Origin: Oegoconia quadripuncta
Lineage: Eukaryota; Arthropoda; Insecta; Lepidoptera; Autostichidae
Assembly (NCBI GenBank): GCA_949316235.1
Contig: OX438755.1
Location: 16,261,151-16,325,150, forward strand
DNA: 64,000 nt
Direction: 5' to 3'
This document shows positions 11,101 through 26,100 of this stretch, in pieces. The position numbers were made by a program, and so were the translations under genes. Position 1 is the stretch's first letter. Every line of letters starts with the position of its first letter. Below the pieces are notes generated by a model. That model was given only the letters and a program-made list of their open reading frames with translations, had not been told where the DNA came from and searched no databases.

Positions 11101-14100
11101 ATATAACAGAATGCTACATGATTGAGCTTGTTTTATGAAATATGGATTATAGTGAGAATTTTGTATAACAAATTAAGCGGCTCATATTGCTTAAGCTAAA
11201 GTAAAGATATAGGTACATTTAAGCCAGTAGCAAAAATGAGGTTTGTTGGTTGTGCGGAGCATCAAAATATCTTCAACCACCATGCTGTATGCCAGGTAAG
11301 TAATTCGGAGAGATCTGTAAATATTTGATAATTATATTACCTATCGGGTGGTCAACAAATCGGCCAGAAGCTAGTACATAAAGTGGCCGAAGACGATGAC
11401 CACCCCATTTAAGATAAAAGTCATGACATTATATATGGCGTCAGGTCGTGACACGAATTCACTATCATACGAAAAGCAAAGTCAAATATTCTTTATTTTG
11501 TAGGGAAAATTGTCAAATTTTACGTGATGTTATCGAAGATAAGTTTTAAACAATCAGTCAAATTTCAATCTCTAAAAAAATTTTTTTTTTTAATTCTAAG
11601 TAGTCTTGGAAAGTCGATTTTGCGATTATTTTCTTTCTCTCTTCAAGCTATGTTCTTATCGGTGGAGTCCTTTCCACACTTCTCTGCATTCTGCCTTTCA
11701 TTGACTTCCTGATACGACACGGCATTTACTTAGTTTTTCATATCGAAGGAAGCAAAAGTCTTGGTTATATCTATTATAGTAAATATGTACGTAACTAAGG
11801 TAAATGATAAATTAAGAAAAATGTACCTTCTGTACAATGAACATGGAAATAGCCTATACCTCGACCCATTGTCACAACCCAACCCAAACTTCAGTATCGT
11901 TTAAAAAATTAAACGTGTCACTTTTTAATAGTTATTCAAACCCTTACAGCTGTGGACATTAGAATTAGTAGAGCTTCTGCAAGGCTGGCGCTGGCGTGGG
12001 TGCACTGTCAAGTGTTGCCAGTAATTATGTGACAATGAGTGTAATTACTGGACCGATGTCAACTACACACACACGTCTAATCAAGGATCGTTGAATTCAC
12101 AAGTCCTGTAAGCGTTAGGCTATTTGTGATTCTAGTAATCGTTACATAATTGGATTTGTATATCGCTTATCTCAATGCTTATCATATTGGCCGGCTTTCA
12201 CACAAAAAGTTTATTATTATCTATTATTTATAATTTATTGCACACGAGTACACATAAAAGTCAAATACATACTAGATACAGGATGTACAAAAGGCACTAG
12301 CTTATCTCTAAATAGAGATTTCTTCCAGCAAGACCCTGCAAATGTGAAGGAAAACAGGTTAAAGTTAAAGGTTAAAGGTAAAAGTTAAAAAAAATAAGGA
12401 AAGTTAAAGGTGGTTAGGTCTAATTTGCGTGAATGAAATAGGTATAAATCAATCAATGAATCTATCAAATACTCTTTATTGTACAATTAACAGCAAAATA
12501 AATGATTTCAGCATATATCATTAATCGTAAACCTATGTTTAAGTACTCGGTTTGGTTGGTGGTAGGGCATTTTAAAATGTCCGCCTGGCTAGCTACCACC
12601 ATCTTATCTAAATCTGCCGCCAAGCAGCAATGTTAATAGCATTGTTGTGTTCCGGTTGTCAGAGATAAGATAGCCAGTCCCTTAAATGTGTTGGGGTTCA
12701 AGTACGAACCCGTCGTGCATAATATATATATAAAAAAAAAATTATCACATCATTACATTCACGCAATCCTATCCTATCGTCTTTAATTTTTATTATTAAA
12801 GAATATATCGCATATGTTTTTTCATAATAATATAGTCAATTACAGTTGGTTACTATGCCCCTTAGAGATGTGAAAATCACGAGTTCGACACATACAATTT
12901 AGTAAGAACTCTGGGTATAGCATTACATTGCTCAGTATGAATGGTTTACATTCAATTTAGTTATCCATCCATGCCATCATCGTCATACTATACTAGTCCA
13001 CCCATGGACATCATCTTCCCAGGTGCGCTACAGAGTTTGATTTTCTGATTTTCTCAAGATTTAACAGAGTAGCATAACAAAATATACATATACGAAAGGC
13101 TCAATAAGTACAGGCTTCCAACTGGTCGCTCTGGAAATCCATTTAGGTCACTATGTTCAGCTGTGGATGTCCTGTGACTGATATGATGATGACATACATA
13201 ATGTCACGCCTGATCCCGTAGGGGTAGCAGAGACCACAGACTTCCACTTGCTATGATCCTGACACACCTCTTTTGCTTCATTCATTGTCATAAGGTTGTT
13301 ATGATCGTCAGTTTAGGGTACTCTTGACTTGGCCTTTCTTTAAGACGTCCCCGATTTGATCATGGTACGTTCGCCGTGGTCTTACCCTACCAACTCTACC
13401 ATTCACATTCGCATAGTATATCCCTTTCGTTAGTCTTCTTTCATTCATCCTCTCCACATGTCCAAACCATCACTAAGCATACCTTTTTCAATCTTTGTCA
13501 TCTTCTTTCGCACTATGACGATGAATACTGGAAAAACAAGGTCAGCGTTAGTAACACCGCAGGCATCCTCTAGTATTATAATAAAAAGAAGTAATCAACA
13601 TGCAATGAGTGTATTATCGTTTTTAATTCATTTAAAATGTAAAAAGGTAAGAAATAGATGGTATCGCGTGAGGTAATGTCCCTTGCTGATTATAGTTAAT
13701 TATAAAATCGTAATTATACCCTGTGGGAGGTGATGGATGTCACTTAAATTAGGGGGGAATTTACTAAGTGATATAAAATGTCATAATAATTACAATGCGG
13801 CGCGTTAAATTAGATACAAATGTCAATTCGTAAACAAGAAATGAAAAAAAAAATGAGGTAAAGCGATGACAGGTTGATTAGTTCGTAAATGTTGCAGGAA
13901 ATGCGCCATTGTCTAGTTTATGCTACGTATTTATTTGCAACAATGATATATATCTTTTAACTAACGACTCAATTTTCGAAAGGTGTATAGTACCAAAAAT
14001 ATATAATGACGCATATTAGAACACTACTTTATTATAATTATTTACACTAATGTACAATGTAAGTGATGTAGGTGATCCTAATAAATAAATAACCTCCATG

Positions 14101-17100
14101 AATAGTTTAACTCTCACACAAAAATTCTCATACCACCTATCCGAAAATAAACGTGCCGTATTTATACACCTTAGTCACATACTTATAACAGTCACATTCA
14201 CCTGATATACAAATTCATAATCGGATATTCATACCATACCTCATTATCTTACTAAATATGCATAATCTATCAACCTTGCAACAGATTGTTGATACAGAAC
14301 TAACACATTCTTTTCAAGGCGCAATATCCAAATCACAAATCATATTAACTTAAGATCAGCAGAACTAAATAACACAGAACATCCGTAGTATTTACCGTAA
14401 TCTGGACGACTTTGTATGCTCTCCGTCTCCCGTCATAAATAACATAAATGTAATTATACTTACTGAACATGGATTAAATACTGATAAGCGAATATCGTCT
14501 AAAACTAATAATAATGTGTTATCGTCTCTAAAAGTATCAGTAAAGTAAATATGTGTACTATTTTCAGTATTGTGCTTTGTAAAATGTATATTCTCCTTTT
14601 GTGCAATAAAGTGTATTTTTATTGTATTGCAAAACATGTAAACAGCTTTTTTGAGACCAATGTGTATAAAAATTGCAACAAAACCTTATCCTCACTTGAT
14701 CTGCTTGAAGTTTTCGGGACTTTCAGGGAATTTCAGGACTCGTGGCCATTTCAAAGATCTTTGAAAATATGTTAAATACTAGATTCTTGAATAAAAATAA
14801 TATCTTGGTAGATACACAATATGGCGTCAGGTAGGACAGGTCGACTGAGGATGCTCTTCTCACATTAAGGTCCTTCTCTTATTGCTGTGAGAGTGGATGC
14901 TCGAATGAAGCGTATAACAATATTCCTCGACCTAAAAAAAGCGTTTGGCACAGTGTCTATCCCGATTTTACTTGGCAAACTGGAAAGTATTGATGTCAGA
15001 GGCTCTGCACTTGTAATTTTACAGAGCTTACCTCAATCAGCGCATACAGTGTGTTAAAGTTAGTGATGTTATTAGTAAGGAGAGCGATATAATTATTGGC
15101 GTACCCCGGGGAAGTGTTCTTGGATCAACTATTTTCCTAATATACATCAACAACCTCTGCGATAAGATAAATATTATTATAAATCATGGAAAAAGAGTTT
15201 ATTATGCAGACAACACAACCATATTTTTGAAAGCTGGTGTTGGCAAGATGGTTTTCAACGGTTTGATAGAAATCATTTCGAAAATATAGAGCTGTTTTAT
15301 CGTTCGTTTATCTGACTAGTTATTTAGATATAATACTTATATATTAGCGCCATCAAGCATTAAAGAAGTAGCATCAACGAACAACCTCATTTTAAAATTT
15401 CGTTATTTTTAGATAAATCTGAAATATGTCTGTATTTATTTCTATAATTAGAGTTAAAATACTATTTACATTTTCATAAAATCCTTGTTTCCGGAGATCT
15501 TGACTAATGTTTGAAATATTTCTCACCCTTTGCGTACGTGATGCCAAATGTCAACATCTGTCCATGACTTTGAGATTTCTCGTGCCATAAACATTGCCTT
15601 TTGTTATTAGATGTATCTTAGTGTTAGTCCATTTTCCTCAGTATCTCAAATACCTAATGTTTGTGCGAAGCATAATTGCACGGGCGTAATAAGGAAAACC
15701 CAAGCGCCTGTTTGACTATTATCTACCTTAATGAGGTATTTAATGCTAATTACAGGCAGGATGTAATGTAACGCGGTGCCGTTGATGTAATTGCATGAAA
15801 TAGGTAATGCTGTATTCACGCACTTGTAACAATTTTATGGTGTCGGCCACGTGGAAAATATAATAAAAAATATAAATGACATTATTAAACATTGGTCTGG
15901 ACTTTAATGTGGTTGCATGTCTTTCTTCTTTGTATAATAAGACGGGATAGCATTGGAGTAAAAGTTGTTTTGTTTGGAGTGTTATCAGAATTGACACCAA
16001 TATGGCTTGATGGAACATGATAATTTCTAACAAATAGTCTACGTTAGATGAACGCTAGGTGGTTGATACACCTTGAATACAAATCATATATGTCTTTGTC
16101 CAACGTTGAATAGAAATATGCTCCAGTATGAATCTTACTTCCCAGACCTAATTGCTTTTTTGACATCAGGGTGTAAGTATAAAAAGCTGGCCATTCAATT
16201 TTCAAATTGTATTAAATATTATAGTGTGAGTATGAAGGTACGTTCAAAATTGCAATCACAATCCAAGTTCAAACGATTATTTTTATTTTTTGGAATATGT
16301 TCCTTTTGTTGTACAGTAGATCGTACTACACAAGAATGGAAGGGTCCCGTTACTTGCGTTAATTACAAAGGTTTTCGAAAAAAACTCGTTTGAATTTTAA
16401 GCTAAAACTACCTGACTATTATACCCATATTTTCTCATGGAGTATGTTAAAAAAAAAATATGCACAAAATAGGTTAGTTTGTTTTCAATTAACCTGGATT
16501 ACTGTGATCGTTAAACAATTTGAAAATAGAACGGTGTTCAGCTCAGGAAACTAGTTTTATGTTCTCTTTAAAAGTATTCTTTTTACAAAATGTATGACCA
16601 CTTTAAACTGAAATTTTTTTGAAGATTCAAATTTCGAACGCGTTTCATAAGTATCCGATACCTAATCAAATATCGAATGTCGTACCATTTAGAATACGAG
16701 AGCTGGGGTCTTATAGTTAGAGGTAAATCGCACACAGTACTATAAGCACACCGACTACAAACGCCAATATATACCGAGGCGATATCCCGCATAGGATCTA
16801 TTTATCACCATTACTCGGCGGATTAGACGCGTCACGGGCGCTAAGGTAATTACAGACGCTGGAATACTTAATGCTCCTACCTAATTATGTGGGCGCATTC
16901 ACTGTCTCCCCCATATAGCATGCTCGTAAGCTATTGCTAGCTCTGGAATCCTAGTTAAGATCTACATGTCTCCCTTGACTTACTGATCTTAATTGACTAT
17001 TGATGAACATCATTGCATGACTGGCTGTGGAAATGGGTTGGTTGGAATGGCAGGCCATCGTCGAACCTATGGTCGTTGGAGAGCAAAAGGCGTGACATGT

Positions 17101-20100
17101 ATTTACTAATCAAATGAAATAACATTTCCTAGTGGATTGTAATTGAATTATTGAAAAGAGACAAACCCTCTGAGTTTCTCACTAGCTCTTCTCAGTACAG
17201 TGGTCGCGTTCCGAGCTAGTGGTAGTTTAAAAAACAAGTGACGTTCATAAGTGCATATTGTATTGCCTACATGAATAAATGATTTTCATTTCATTAGTCG
17301 CTTTTCTCCACTTTATTGTTTGAAGTTTTGTCAATCTTTCTGATATATTTTCTCAAACAATCCAGCCATATATTTTTCGTTGGTTTTTCACCACATCGAT
17401 TTCCAAACTGTCTTATATCTATGAAATAGGGAAATACATTTAAAATATAATGCAAACCGCTCAGCATAATGCTGTCGCATGAGTCACACACAGCACTGAT
17501 TTTCAAATAGAATTCATTTGGAGACATATGATTCTATTTTCTTCTTCCCAACACTTTCTTGTCATGCAAAATTTGCAGCTTTTGATCATTTGATGCTATT
17601 TTTTTCGTTAAATTCACGAATCTAGGGTAAATATCTACACAGTTATTGGGTTGACGCTTGCTTCGTCTTCGATGACGTCCTCAAACAGCAACAAAGACGT
17701 CCAGCAATCATAAACTAAAGACCAGGTTTGTGTTTCTATTCTATTTCTATGAACATTTAAATTCTACATAAATATCCCCATTAATCTGTATTAACAATGT
17801 AAGCCTTTGGAATGAATAATTAGAAATCATAGAAAAATGCAGAAATTAACTCACTAAAAAACTAAATGGTCTTGAATCATGCTGTATAAATACAAAGCGG
17901 TTCTATTATGTCTTGATTAGAGACAAGTGGAGCAATCAGGACATAAACACTCACAAACAAACCAATTTATACACACACATTCATACACATACCTTAGAGA
18001 TAATGGTAATCTGCAGTTAATGCGTAATTAGTTTTGTACTGCATTAGTTCAGTGAATATACCTGCTCGTAATTACATTTTTATTTATAAGTAGGTAAGAT
18101 AAAATTCTTTCTCTACATTTATATTTTACAGAGAAATGGCAGAACGATCACCCTTCTTATTAGACCGTATTATTTTCAAAACTAATGAATTGAAATTAAT
18201 CGATTCACAAACCAGGCTTTACTAAAAGGGTTGGAGTGATAAACCTACTCGAGTAAAGCTTCCTAATAATAGGATTCACAATATTTAAAACAATCGATAT
18301 TTTAAACAAATTAAGCAGTTGTAAGTACCTACAATCGCTCATAGGTCGGCGGTTGACTGCTCTTCTAACAAAAGATAAGGCGAACTGTGTGTAGAGCGTT
18401 TTATTTGAAACGTAGTAATATAATGAAGAGCAGTAATCCAACTTATTCACAGTAATATTAGACTTTTAAAACATATTCAAAGTCAGCATGATGTTGGCAG
18501 CAGCTTTTCTGTCCTGTAGTTGTAACTTGATTTGATATACCGATTTCAATACTTTCTCTTTTGTTAGAAAGGTAATGTTTGCGATTAGGCCATGTTTGAT
18601 TAAAAATGCTTCAACCGTCCCAAACTCGCATAATAATGTTACGCGTGGATGAACAGAGAGTTTGACAATGATATTTTCAATTTAGTCAAATCTAGGATGA
18701 ATTGGCATTTACTAAGATCACCTGCTTCATCACCGATTACATTGTCACTCTCTATGAGATTAAGGATTCTAGTGCTTCATTAAAAAAATCTCATGTAAAC
18801 TAGTTGGACTTCAACCTTATTATGTAACACTTTAATTCATAGTTATGATGTCACCTAAAAGATGTTAAAATCATTTTTGATACAAATGATTACAAGATCA
18901 TAAGGCTCTGCTGTCATAAGGCTCGAAGTAACGAAGAAACCTAATTACATACCTTTTTCTCGATTACAAAATACTAGAATCAGATGGGTATACGTCTAGA
19001 TCATTATTGCTATAGGGCGTCACACCTAATTTGTTTGTTATGTGTATACTAAACATTAATTTTGAGATTAACTAACTTAATTGGGTATTAGTTTTTGTTT
19101 TTTAATTTTTGGTTTCCAGTTGGCGGTTTTACCGTTTATTTAAAGACTTTAGTCGATTTTGAACGGATATTTTATTACGACGAACGGGCACATTATCTCA
19201 TATCTTCAAGTTGTGCTACTGTAGCTTGCTAGTCTATATTGTAAGTGTAGCTGCCGACTATAGCAGGCAGATCAATTATAGTAAGCTTCCATGTGTGCGT
19301 ACAGTGTACTTCAAAGACATTAAGTTAACACGACCTCATAATTACTAGTGGAGCATTAATTCTCGCATCCATAATTTAGTTTAATACCTCATTTCAGTTG
19401 GCCTACAATCTAGATAAATATTGTATATGTCATTTTATGTAATTAAAGTTACATTAAAATAATATCGTTGTAAAATAATTAAAGGTGTGCGATGATATGT
19501 TTAAAAATGAGGTACCTTATATACCCACATGCATAGGTTAGTTATATATAAACAAGTATTCCTACGTAATAAAATTATGGAACAGTTGGAAACTAAGATT
19601 ACATCGGTAAACGCATACTTTGAAGACCCAAATCGTTTTGGAAGTATTTGTGAATGAACCAAAAGAGTTAATTAGAAATATTCATCATCAACAGCCATAA
19701 AAGTCCGCTGCTGGACATAAGCCTCTCCTCGTCCTCGTCCGTTCCCGGCAGAGTAGGAACAACCCTCGCTTCCCGTGTGTGTCGCAAAATTCGATTAAAC
19801 GATTACGAGCATAATAGCACAGACTATTGATGGGCTGCTATTGATTCGGAGCTCCCAGAAAAATTGAACATTATTGTACCTTAGGAAGGAAAGAGAACAA
19901 CCAAGAAAGTATCAATTCAATCTGTCCGGTTTACATACCTAAATTGCTGAACCAATCATATTGAAATTCGGCAGAGAAGTAGTCTAGGAGCCTGTAAAAG
20001 ACATAGGCTACTTTTATCCTAAAAAAGTTCGCGGGAAAGTAAAACCACATGAGCCTTAACAAGCCTTGATACCATCTTCATAAAACAATTTCGTAACTTA

Positions 20101-23100
20101 AGTATATACGACCTGTCAATATCTTGCTCAACAATTTTTTTGTTTAATTATATTAAAAAGCAATTATCAACCTCGATAAAAAGGATGTTTCATTTTAATA
20201 ATACCTCAAGGCAGAGATATTATTCTCATTTCTGACACACACTGTTTATGCACATATAAAATAAAGGTCAAAATAATAGTATACAGTGACAAGGAAATTA
20301 GCTTATAATTAAATTTGCCACCAAACGATTATTATTTTGAAAATAATTAACTCGGAAAGGCGCAGCCAGTTGTTTCATACTTGTTGATAAATTGAAGGAA
20401 CAACGTGATCTCTATGCTTGTGTGTGTGAAAGGCCGTGTATGTCAACAGGTCTTTGTGTGAATTTTAACTGCAACATTCAAGCAAGTACTTCGTATAGTC
20501 TATACGTCAAATGTGTGCGAATTTATTACGACTGTGCCTGGTTGATTGTTGTATAATTTACATAATATCCGAGCGGTGGTAATTTAAGGAAAATCATATA
20601 ACTCATTATATCGAATGCATAAGGTCAAAATGATTTCTAGATTTTTTTAGTAAACCTTATTTCGAATTTGTCTTTCAATAGCTACATTGCTTTAAGTCTT
20701 GACCTGACACTTTTGCGCAAACCTGTCTTTGGACAATCATTTTTGGAACATTATTCCAAGAAAGATGTCGATATTGCATAAAACATTTTATGGTATTCTT
20801 TGAGCTATCACACAATTCATGAGAATTATAATAAGAAAAAGAAATAATTTATAATTACAAAATTAGCAATGGAAATCGTCAGAATAATAATATTGCTTTT
20901 GATGTTAAATAATACTGCTATAAGAGATGGTATTAGGCCCTAAATTATTAGGTAATTCAAATTCATACATATGACAAACAATATTTCAATTATCAACAGG
21001 CACGTACTGTTTTTCGAACTGTAGAACTTGTTGTAACAACACACATTTTGTTTCGAAAAAATGAAGGATTTCAAAATACATGGAACACAACATTGTGTGC
21101 GAGTTTGCAGTGACTTATATAAGGAACCCTGTATGTATACTAACCACATAATAACCCTCACCGCCTCTTACAACACTTAGGCTCATAATAACAAAACCAT
21201 CTCAAAATTGAGACCAAGTAACACTTGAGATATTGTTTTGTATTTAAACAATTACAAAATAATTGTATTGAATCTTATACCAAATCACAATCTTGGGATT
21301 AACTTACTTACAGGTTGTTTGTCGTAACCTATTTTTCGCGAGGAATCACATGCTTTCCTAGTACTCGAATAGAATAACATAAAATTGTGCTAATATATTT
21401 AAATCACACGTATAACTCGAATCCGTATACGCTTTACAATTCACACGAACGCAGAAACTTTCAACGAAATACGTAACTCTCGTTCTTTAACGCCTCGTAA
21501 CGTAACGGTGTCGCTAAATTGTAGTGTACGTATCATAACAAAAGTGTGTTCGCCTGTGTTCGTGAGTGTTTGTTGCAACGGATGAGGCCTAATTAGCAAG
21601 CAATTACCGCTAATGCAGCCGCGCTGCTAATGAAGCGAGCACCTCATTTGTGCGGACCTCGAGAGCGGGCAAGTGTCGTGCGCGCTACACTATTGTCTGA
21701 CACGTTGATTTTTGAAGAGACTTCCCGTCTATACATGCGTACATCTCTGCTATATTTTTTTTACCCCTCTGCAATAAAAGAACGGTAACACGTTTGATGC
21801 AAATGGTTGCATAGGTTAATCATAAGACAAAAAAGAATCAAAAAACGACATCAAATACACATCAAGGTTTACCGATGACCGAGCTATGTATGATGTATTT
21901 TCTTTTGGTAGTAATTGTGCTTAGTATATCAAAATTAATGTTTATGTAAGTAGCGTAGAATACGTTTAATCGATCCTCAATTACTTACAAAAGTTTGTAC
22001 AAAGAAAGTAATTGTGTACTTAAGTAACTATTAATAAGGAAAAAATAATTATCGATTAAATTATGAACGCTGCTGTAACTGAGAAATGAAATTCGCGAGG
22101 TTCCAAGACCAAAGAATTGCGTCGAGTGCTATTTAAAAATAAAGCATAAATCTCCTACCTGAAATTATGAACAGCTTTTAATTATGACAATTACGATGCA
22201 GGCTCGCTGCGTCGAATGGCGAGATCACAATCACGACGTCACATGGAGCTAACGCCGGGCCCGCGAGCAGCGCCGGCAGCGCTGGCTCAGGACCAATATC
22301 GTCGCCGCACGCGCCGGTCAAAATGTCTCCGGGGTCCGTCAAGTCGCCGGCACACGACGATAGCGATCTGCTGGCTGATTCGCCTAGTGAGTATTGTATC
22401 GGACGATCACAAATTCATACTAATAGTGGCATTATTTTGACTCCCGACCTTACAGCAAAATTTTACAAATATAAATATCTATTTCATATTTATACGAACA
22501 CAGTTATGACTCTACGCCTGGAGGGATTCTGACTGATGAATCTGACTTTATAAAGTGAAACCTATTTCTGGGTTTTCAAGAATCCAGTTTATCAATAGGT
22601 AGTCGATCTACAATTGCAAGAGTTGCAAGGTTCAAATTAAATATTAATATAGAATAATAGGCGAGCAGCAGATGCTCATGTGCCTATATCCAAGCTGGTG
22701 TATTGGGTGAAGAAAAAAAATGTCATAATTTTGGATTAATAGTTGTCATGGTTTCAGAATTTGTTCTCTTTAAACCACTTGGCAAGTCTATTTTTAAAAC
22801 TATTTACGGAGGGAGCATCAACAACCTCTTGAGGAAGCTGATTCCATATGCTTGCAACTCTGTTATTAATCGTGTGAAGGCCGACGTCGGGGTTAGTTTT
22901 AAAGGGGATCAGTTTCTATCATTTTTATGTCGGGCCCGATGGATGTGACTGAGACTGAAATGATTGCAGCTGCTTTTCTAATCTAAGTGTCTTGATCTTA
23001 CTAATTAACATGTAATATCTCTGTTTCTCAATGGAATATCAATTTATTCTTCAAATATTTTTATATACAATTACGGGTATTTCACGGTAAGTTTTCTATA

Positions 23101-26100
23101 TACCTAGTCTTTGTTAACTTAAGAAGTACTTACAAAACTATATAGTCTTGCAAAGCTCCAGTACAAATTATTCATTACCAAAATCTACACACATTCGCTA
23201 TTCCGATACGAAAACTAAACTACCGGCAACCTAAACTATTTTCCACTCAACTCTAACTCGATTTCCCTCGTACTTATCCATAAAAGTTGTCCGTGCTAAG
23301 CATAGAGGCGTTCCATTAGCTCCGGCAAAGTCTAACAGTGTCCTAGGAGTTATTTCACCTAATGCTATAAAGAGTTGTTGTAGTAGAGATGCTCGGATGC
23401 ACTGTTTGGAAGTTGCGAGTGCGTCCAGTAACTGAATCTGCCAAGTTGATTAGCTTAAAGTAGGCTTGCGGTGTTCGACGTAGGTGAGCGGGCACTTATA
23501 GTCTTTATGAGTATTGTTAACTCAACTTAACCTAATTATGTTTACTTTAAAATAATATAACACTAATACTTAAATATAATGTTACGCATATTTGACGAAA
23601 CTACCTCTCGTCCAAAATATCTTAATGCTTAAAGACGAAAGTGTGTGATCAGTGACGAATTATAGTACAGAAATATGTAGTCTCTTACTATGGGCACCAT
23701 AAGAAAGTTCAAAGTTACTCCTCAGAGTTACTCTTACAAATCCTCCCATAGAAAGCCATGAAAATTGCTTATCTTCAGTAGTGGACTATACTCGTATTTC
23801 TATTAAATATATATTTGTGCTTCGTAAAGTTACATAGAGATGCTTTAAGAAGGGTATATTTATTCGTTTGTTTGTAAACGCTTTATTCTACAAAAGAAAA
23901 TAAATACAAAACAAATTTATTTAAATCTATGCACAAAGGCGGACTTATCCCACAGCAGGATTTCTTCCCGTCTACCATAAGTTAAAGAAACGTAAATTGG
24001 GCGTTCATACTTAGTTAACTTAGCTACATACAGTAGCTAGGCAAATAATACATACTACATTCCATAATGTATGTTGCAATACATAAATAGATTATGTAAA
24101 CTACAGATATTGTACATTATAGCAATAAATGTGAAAATTAATATGAATACATCCAGACATCGTAAACAGTAAGGGTGTTAACAGTTTAAAGACCTCCTTT
24201 ATTTCAAACAAACAAATATTTTCACAAATATTTGAAAAACGTAGTGACAAAGATTGAAAAAGGTATGCTGAGATGGTTTGGACATGTGGAAAAGATGAAT
24301 GAAAGAAGACTAACGAAAGAGATATACGATGCGAATGTGGATGGTATAGTGTGGTTAGGGGAAGACCACGGCGAACGTACCATGATCAAATCGGGGACGT
24401 CTTAAAGAAAGGCCAAGTCAAACTAAACCAACGAGCATGTATGAACAATCTTATGAGAGTGAATGAAGCAAAAGAGTCCCTGCCAACCCGTCAGGCGTGA
24501 CTTTATGTATGTATGTAAATATTTTCGCAATCAAGGACTATAGAAAAATTTATAAAATAGGTACCTATATAAACTCTGCTATAGAAAATTCTAACATCTA
24601 AAATGCTAACATTTTATAATAGAGTACCTATTTTCCAGTTTATAGGTCAGTTACCAGTTATGTCCTAAATCCCAAACTGTTAGTGGCTGGCCCGAAAAGA
24701 ATTCATCTTTGTCTCTAACAAAAGTGCATTTGTAACTTCCAGTCTTCAATTAAAGTTAATTGAACTTTAACTAAGTAGTTAAAGTTATTTCTGTTGGCCC
24801 ATTTCATTCACTTTTAGACAGAGACGCGACTTGTATATGGACTATACATCTTAAAATAGACACATGTCTGACCCACTAATATCAGTCTAGACATATCTAA
24901 AAGTAATATTTCCTGAAATATAAAGTCAAATATTATTACTGCAATATTTATGTATTGCATCTACAACTTAAGAGCTATACTCTTGTCGGTGAAGTAATGA
25001 CCACGTCTCTACTTTACGCTCTCGATTTAACCTCTTGGTACGACACGACATTCACCTTTTCTTTCACTTGGTCAAAGTAATTGCGCCTAAGTCTTCCCCT
25101 TCCATCCACGGTAAAATTTAATTCGTGTAATTCCTTTTTACTGATAAAAAAAATTAAGTCAAATTTTTGTAAAACTAAACCAATTAGATCCTAAGTACTA
25201 TCATCAAAACATGTTATAAGTAATTATACAATAACCGATGCTGTGTGGTTTCGGCGCGTAAAGGAATAGAACTAACCCTTCTCTTCCCGTGGGTGCCGTA
25301 AAAACTAAGGGGACTAAGCGACTTTCCAGCGAAAACATCCATAGACTTGCAAGTTGTAACGGCGATGAGCTCACCCCTGTCACGTGTGCATTTCTGTATA
25401 CTCGGTACGCTTCTACCTTCGGCCCCATCCACACTTAACATCAGGCGACCAATCGCGCTATTTTACAACGGTTTTACCGTTTGAACGAAACGTTTTTGGT
25501 TTTGGTTTAGCTATTATCGTTGACGTTACCAAAGTAAAACCAAACCCAAAATGTTTAGAGCTAACTACGAGTATTAAAAAAAATAGGTTAATAACGTTTT
25601 TAGTTATGGTTTACCTTTGGTAATACCCTTGAAACTTAGCGCGATCGGCCCCCTTGTGTGATTGAGGTCAAGTACTACCTAACCCGTTGTGCATAAAAAA
25701 AAATATAGAGAAAAACATTAATGTTTTAATGTTGGGAACACTCAAACATTAATATGTGGGATATGAGCACCCCATTTAAAATAAAGGTGATGACTTTATG
25801 TATGTATATTGTAATCGTATTGACTACTTTATGTAATTTTAAACGGTTTAATAAAATAATTGAAAATTGCCAGCTCGCATTGTAAAACCTTTAAGTCTGG
25901 AGGCACGGAGGCCAAGACGATTAAAAAAATGCAGGGCACTACCTTCGACACTACCAACCTATTTCGAAGAATTTCGTCGTATTTTCAGCCCTCATAGTTT
26001 ATTTATTCTTTCGACCATTATCTACACTTCAAAAAGTAAAATACTGCAACTGCCTTATCGATTGCATACGTAAGCAATGTAATTATAGTACCTACCTACC

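Larger units (their letters stand above)
10903..22201. other. pdm3 intron 3
   Basis: 11.3 kb. Recognised elements: RTE-like tails (11365-11440, 11640-11755, 13196-13530), a LINE tail at 12200-12420, SINE-A 12538-12740, an RT remnant 14826-15295, LINE tails 17150-17297 and 18200-18600, and dispersed repeats at 19680-20050. The stretches 15480-16000, 16800-17000, 18600-19600, 20080-21300 and 21420-21730 have no visible repeat. The last of these is GC-richer and may be regulatory. Confidence 0.75.
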
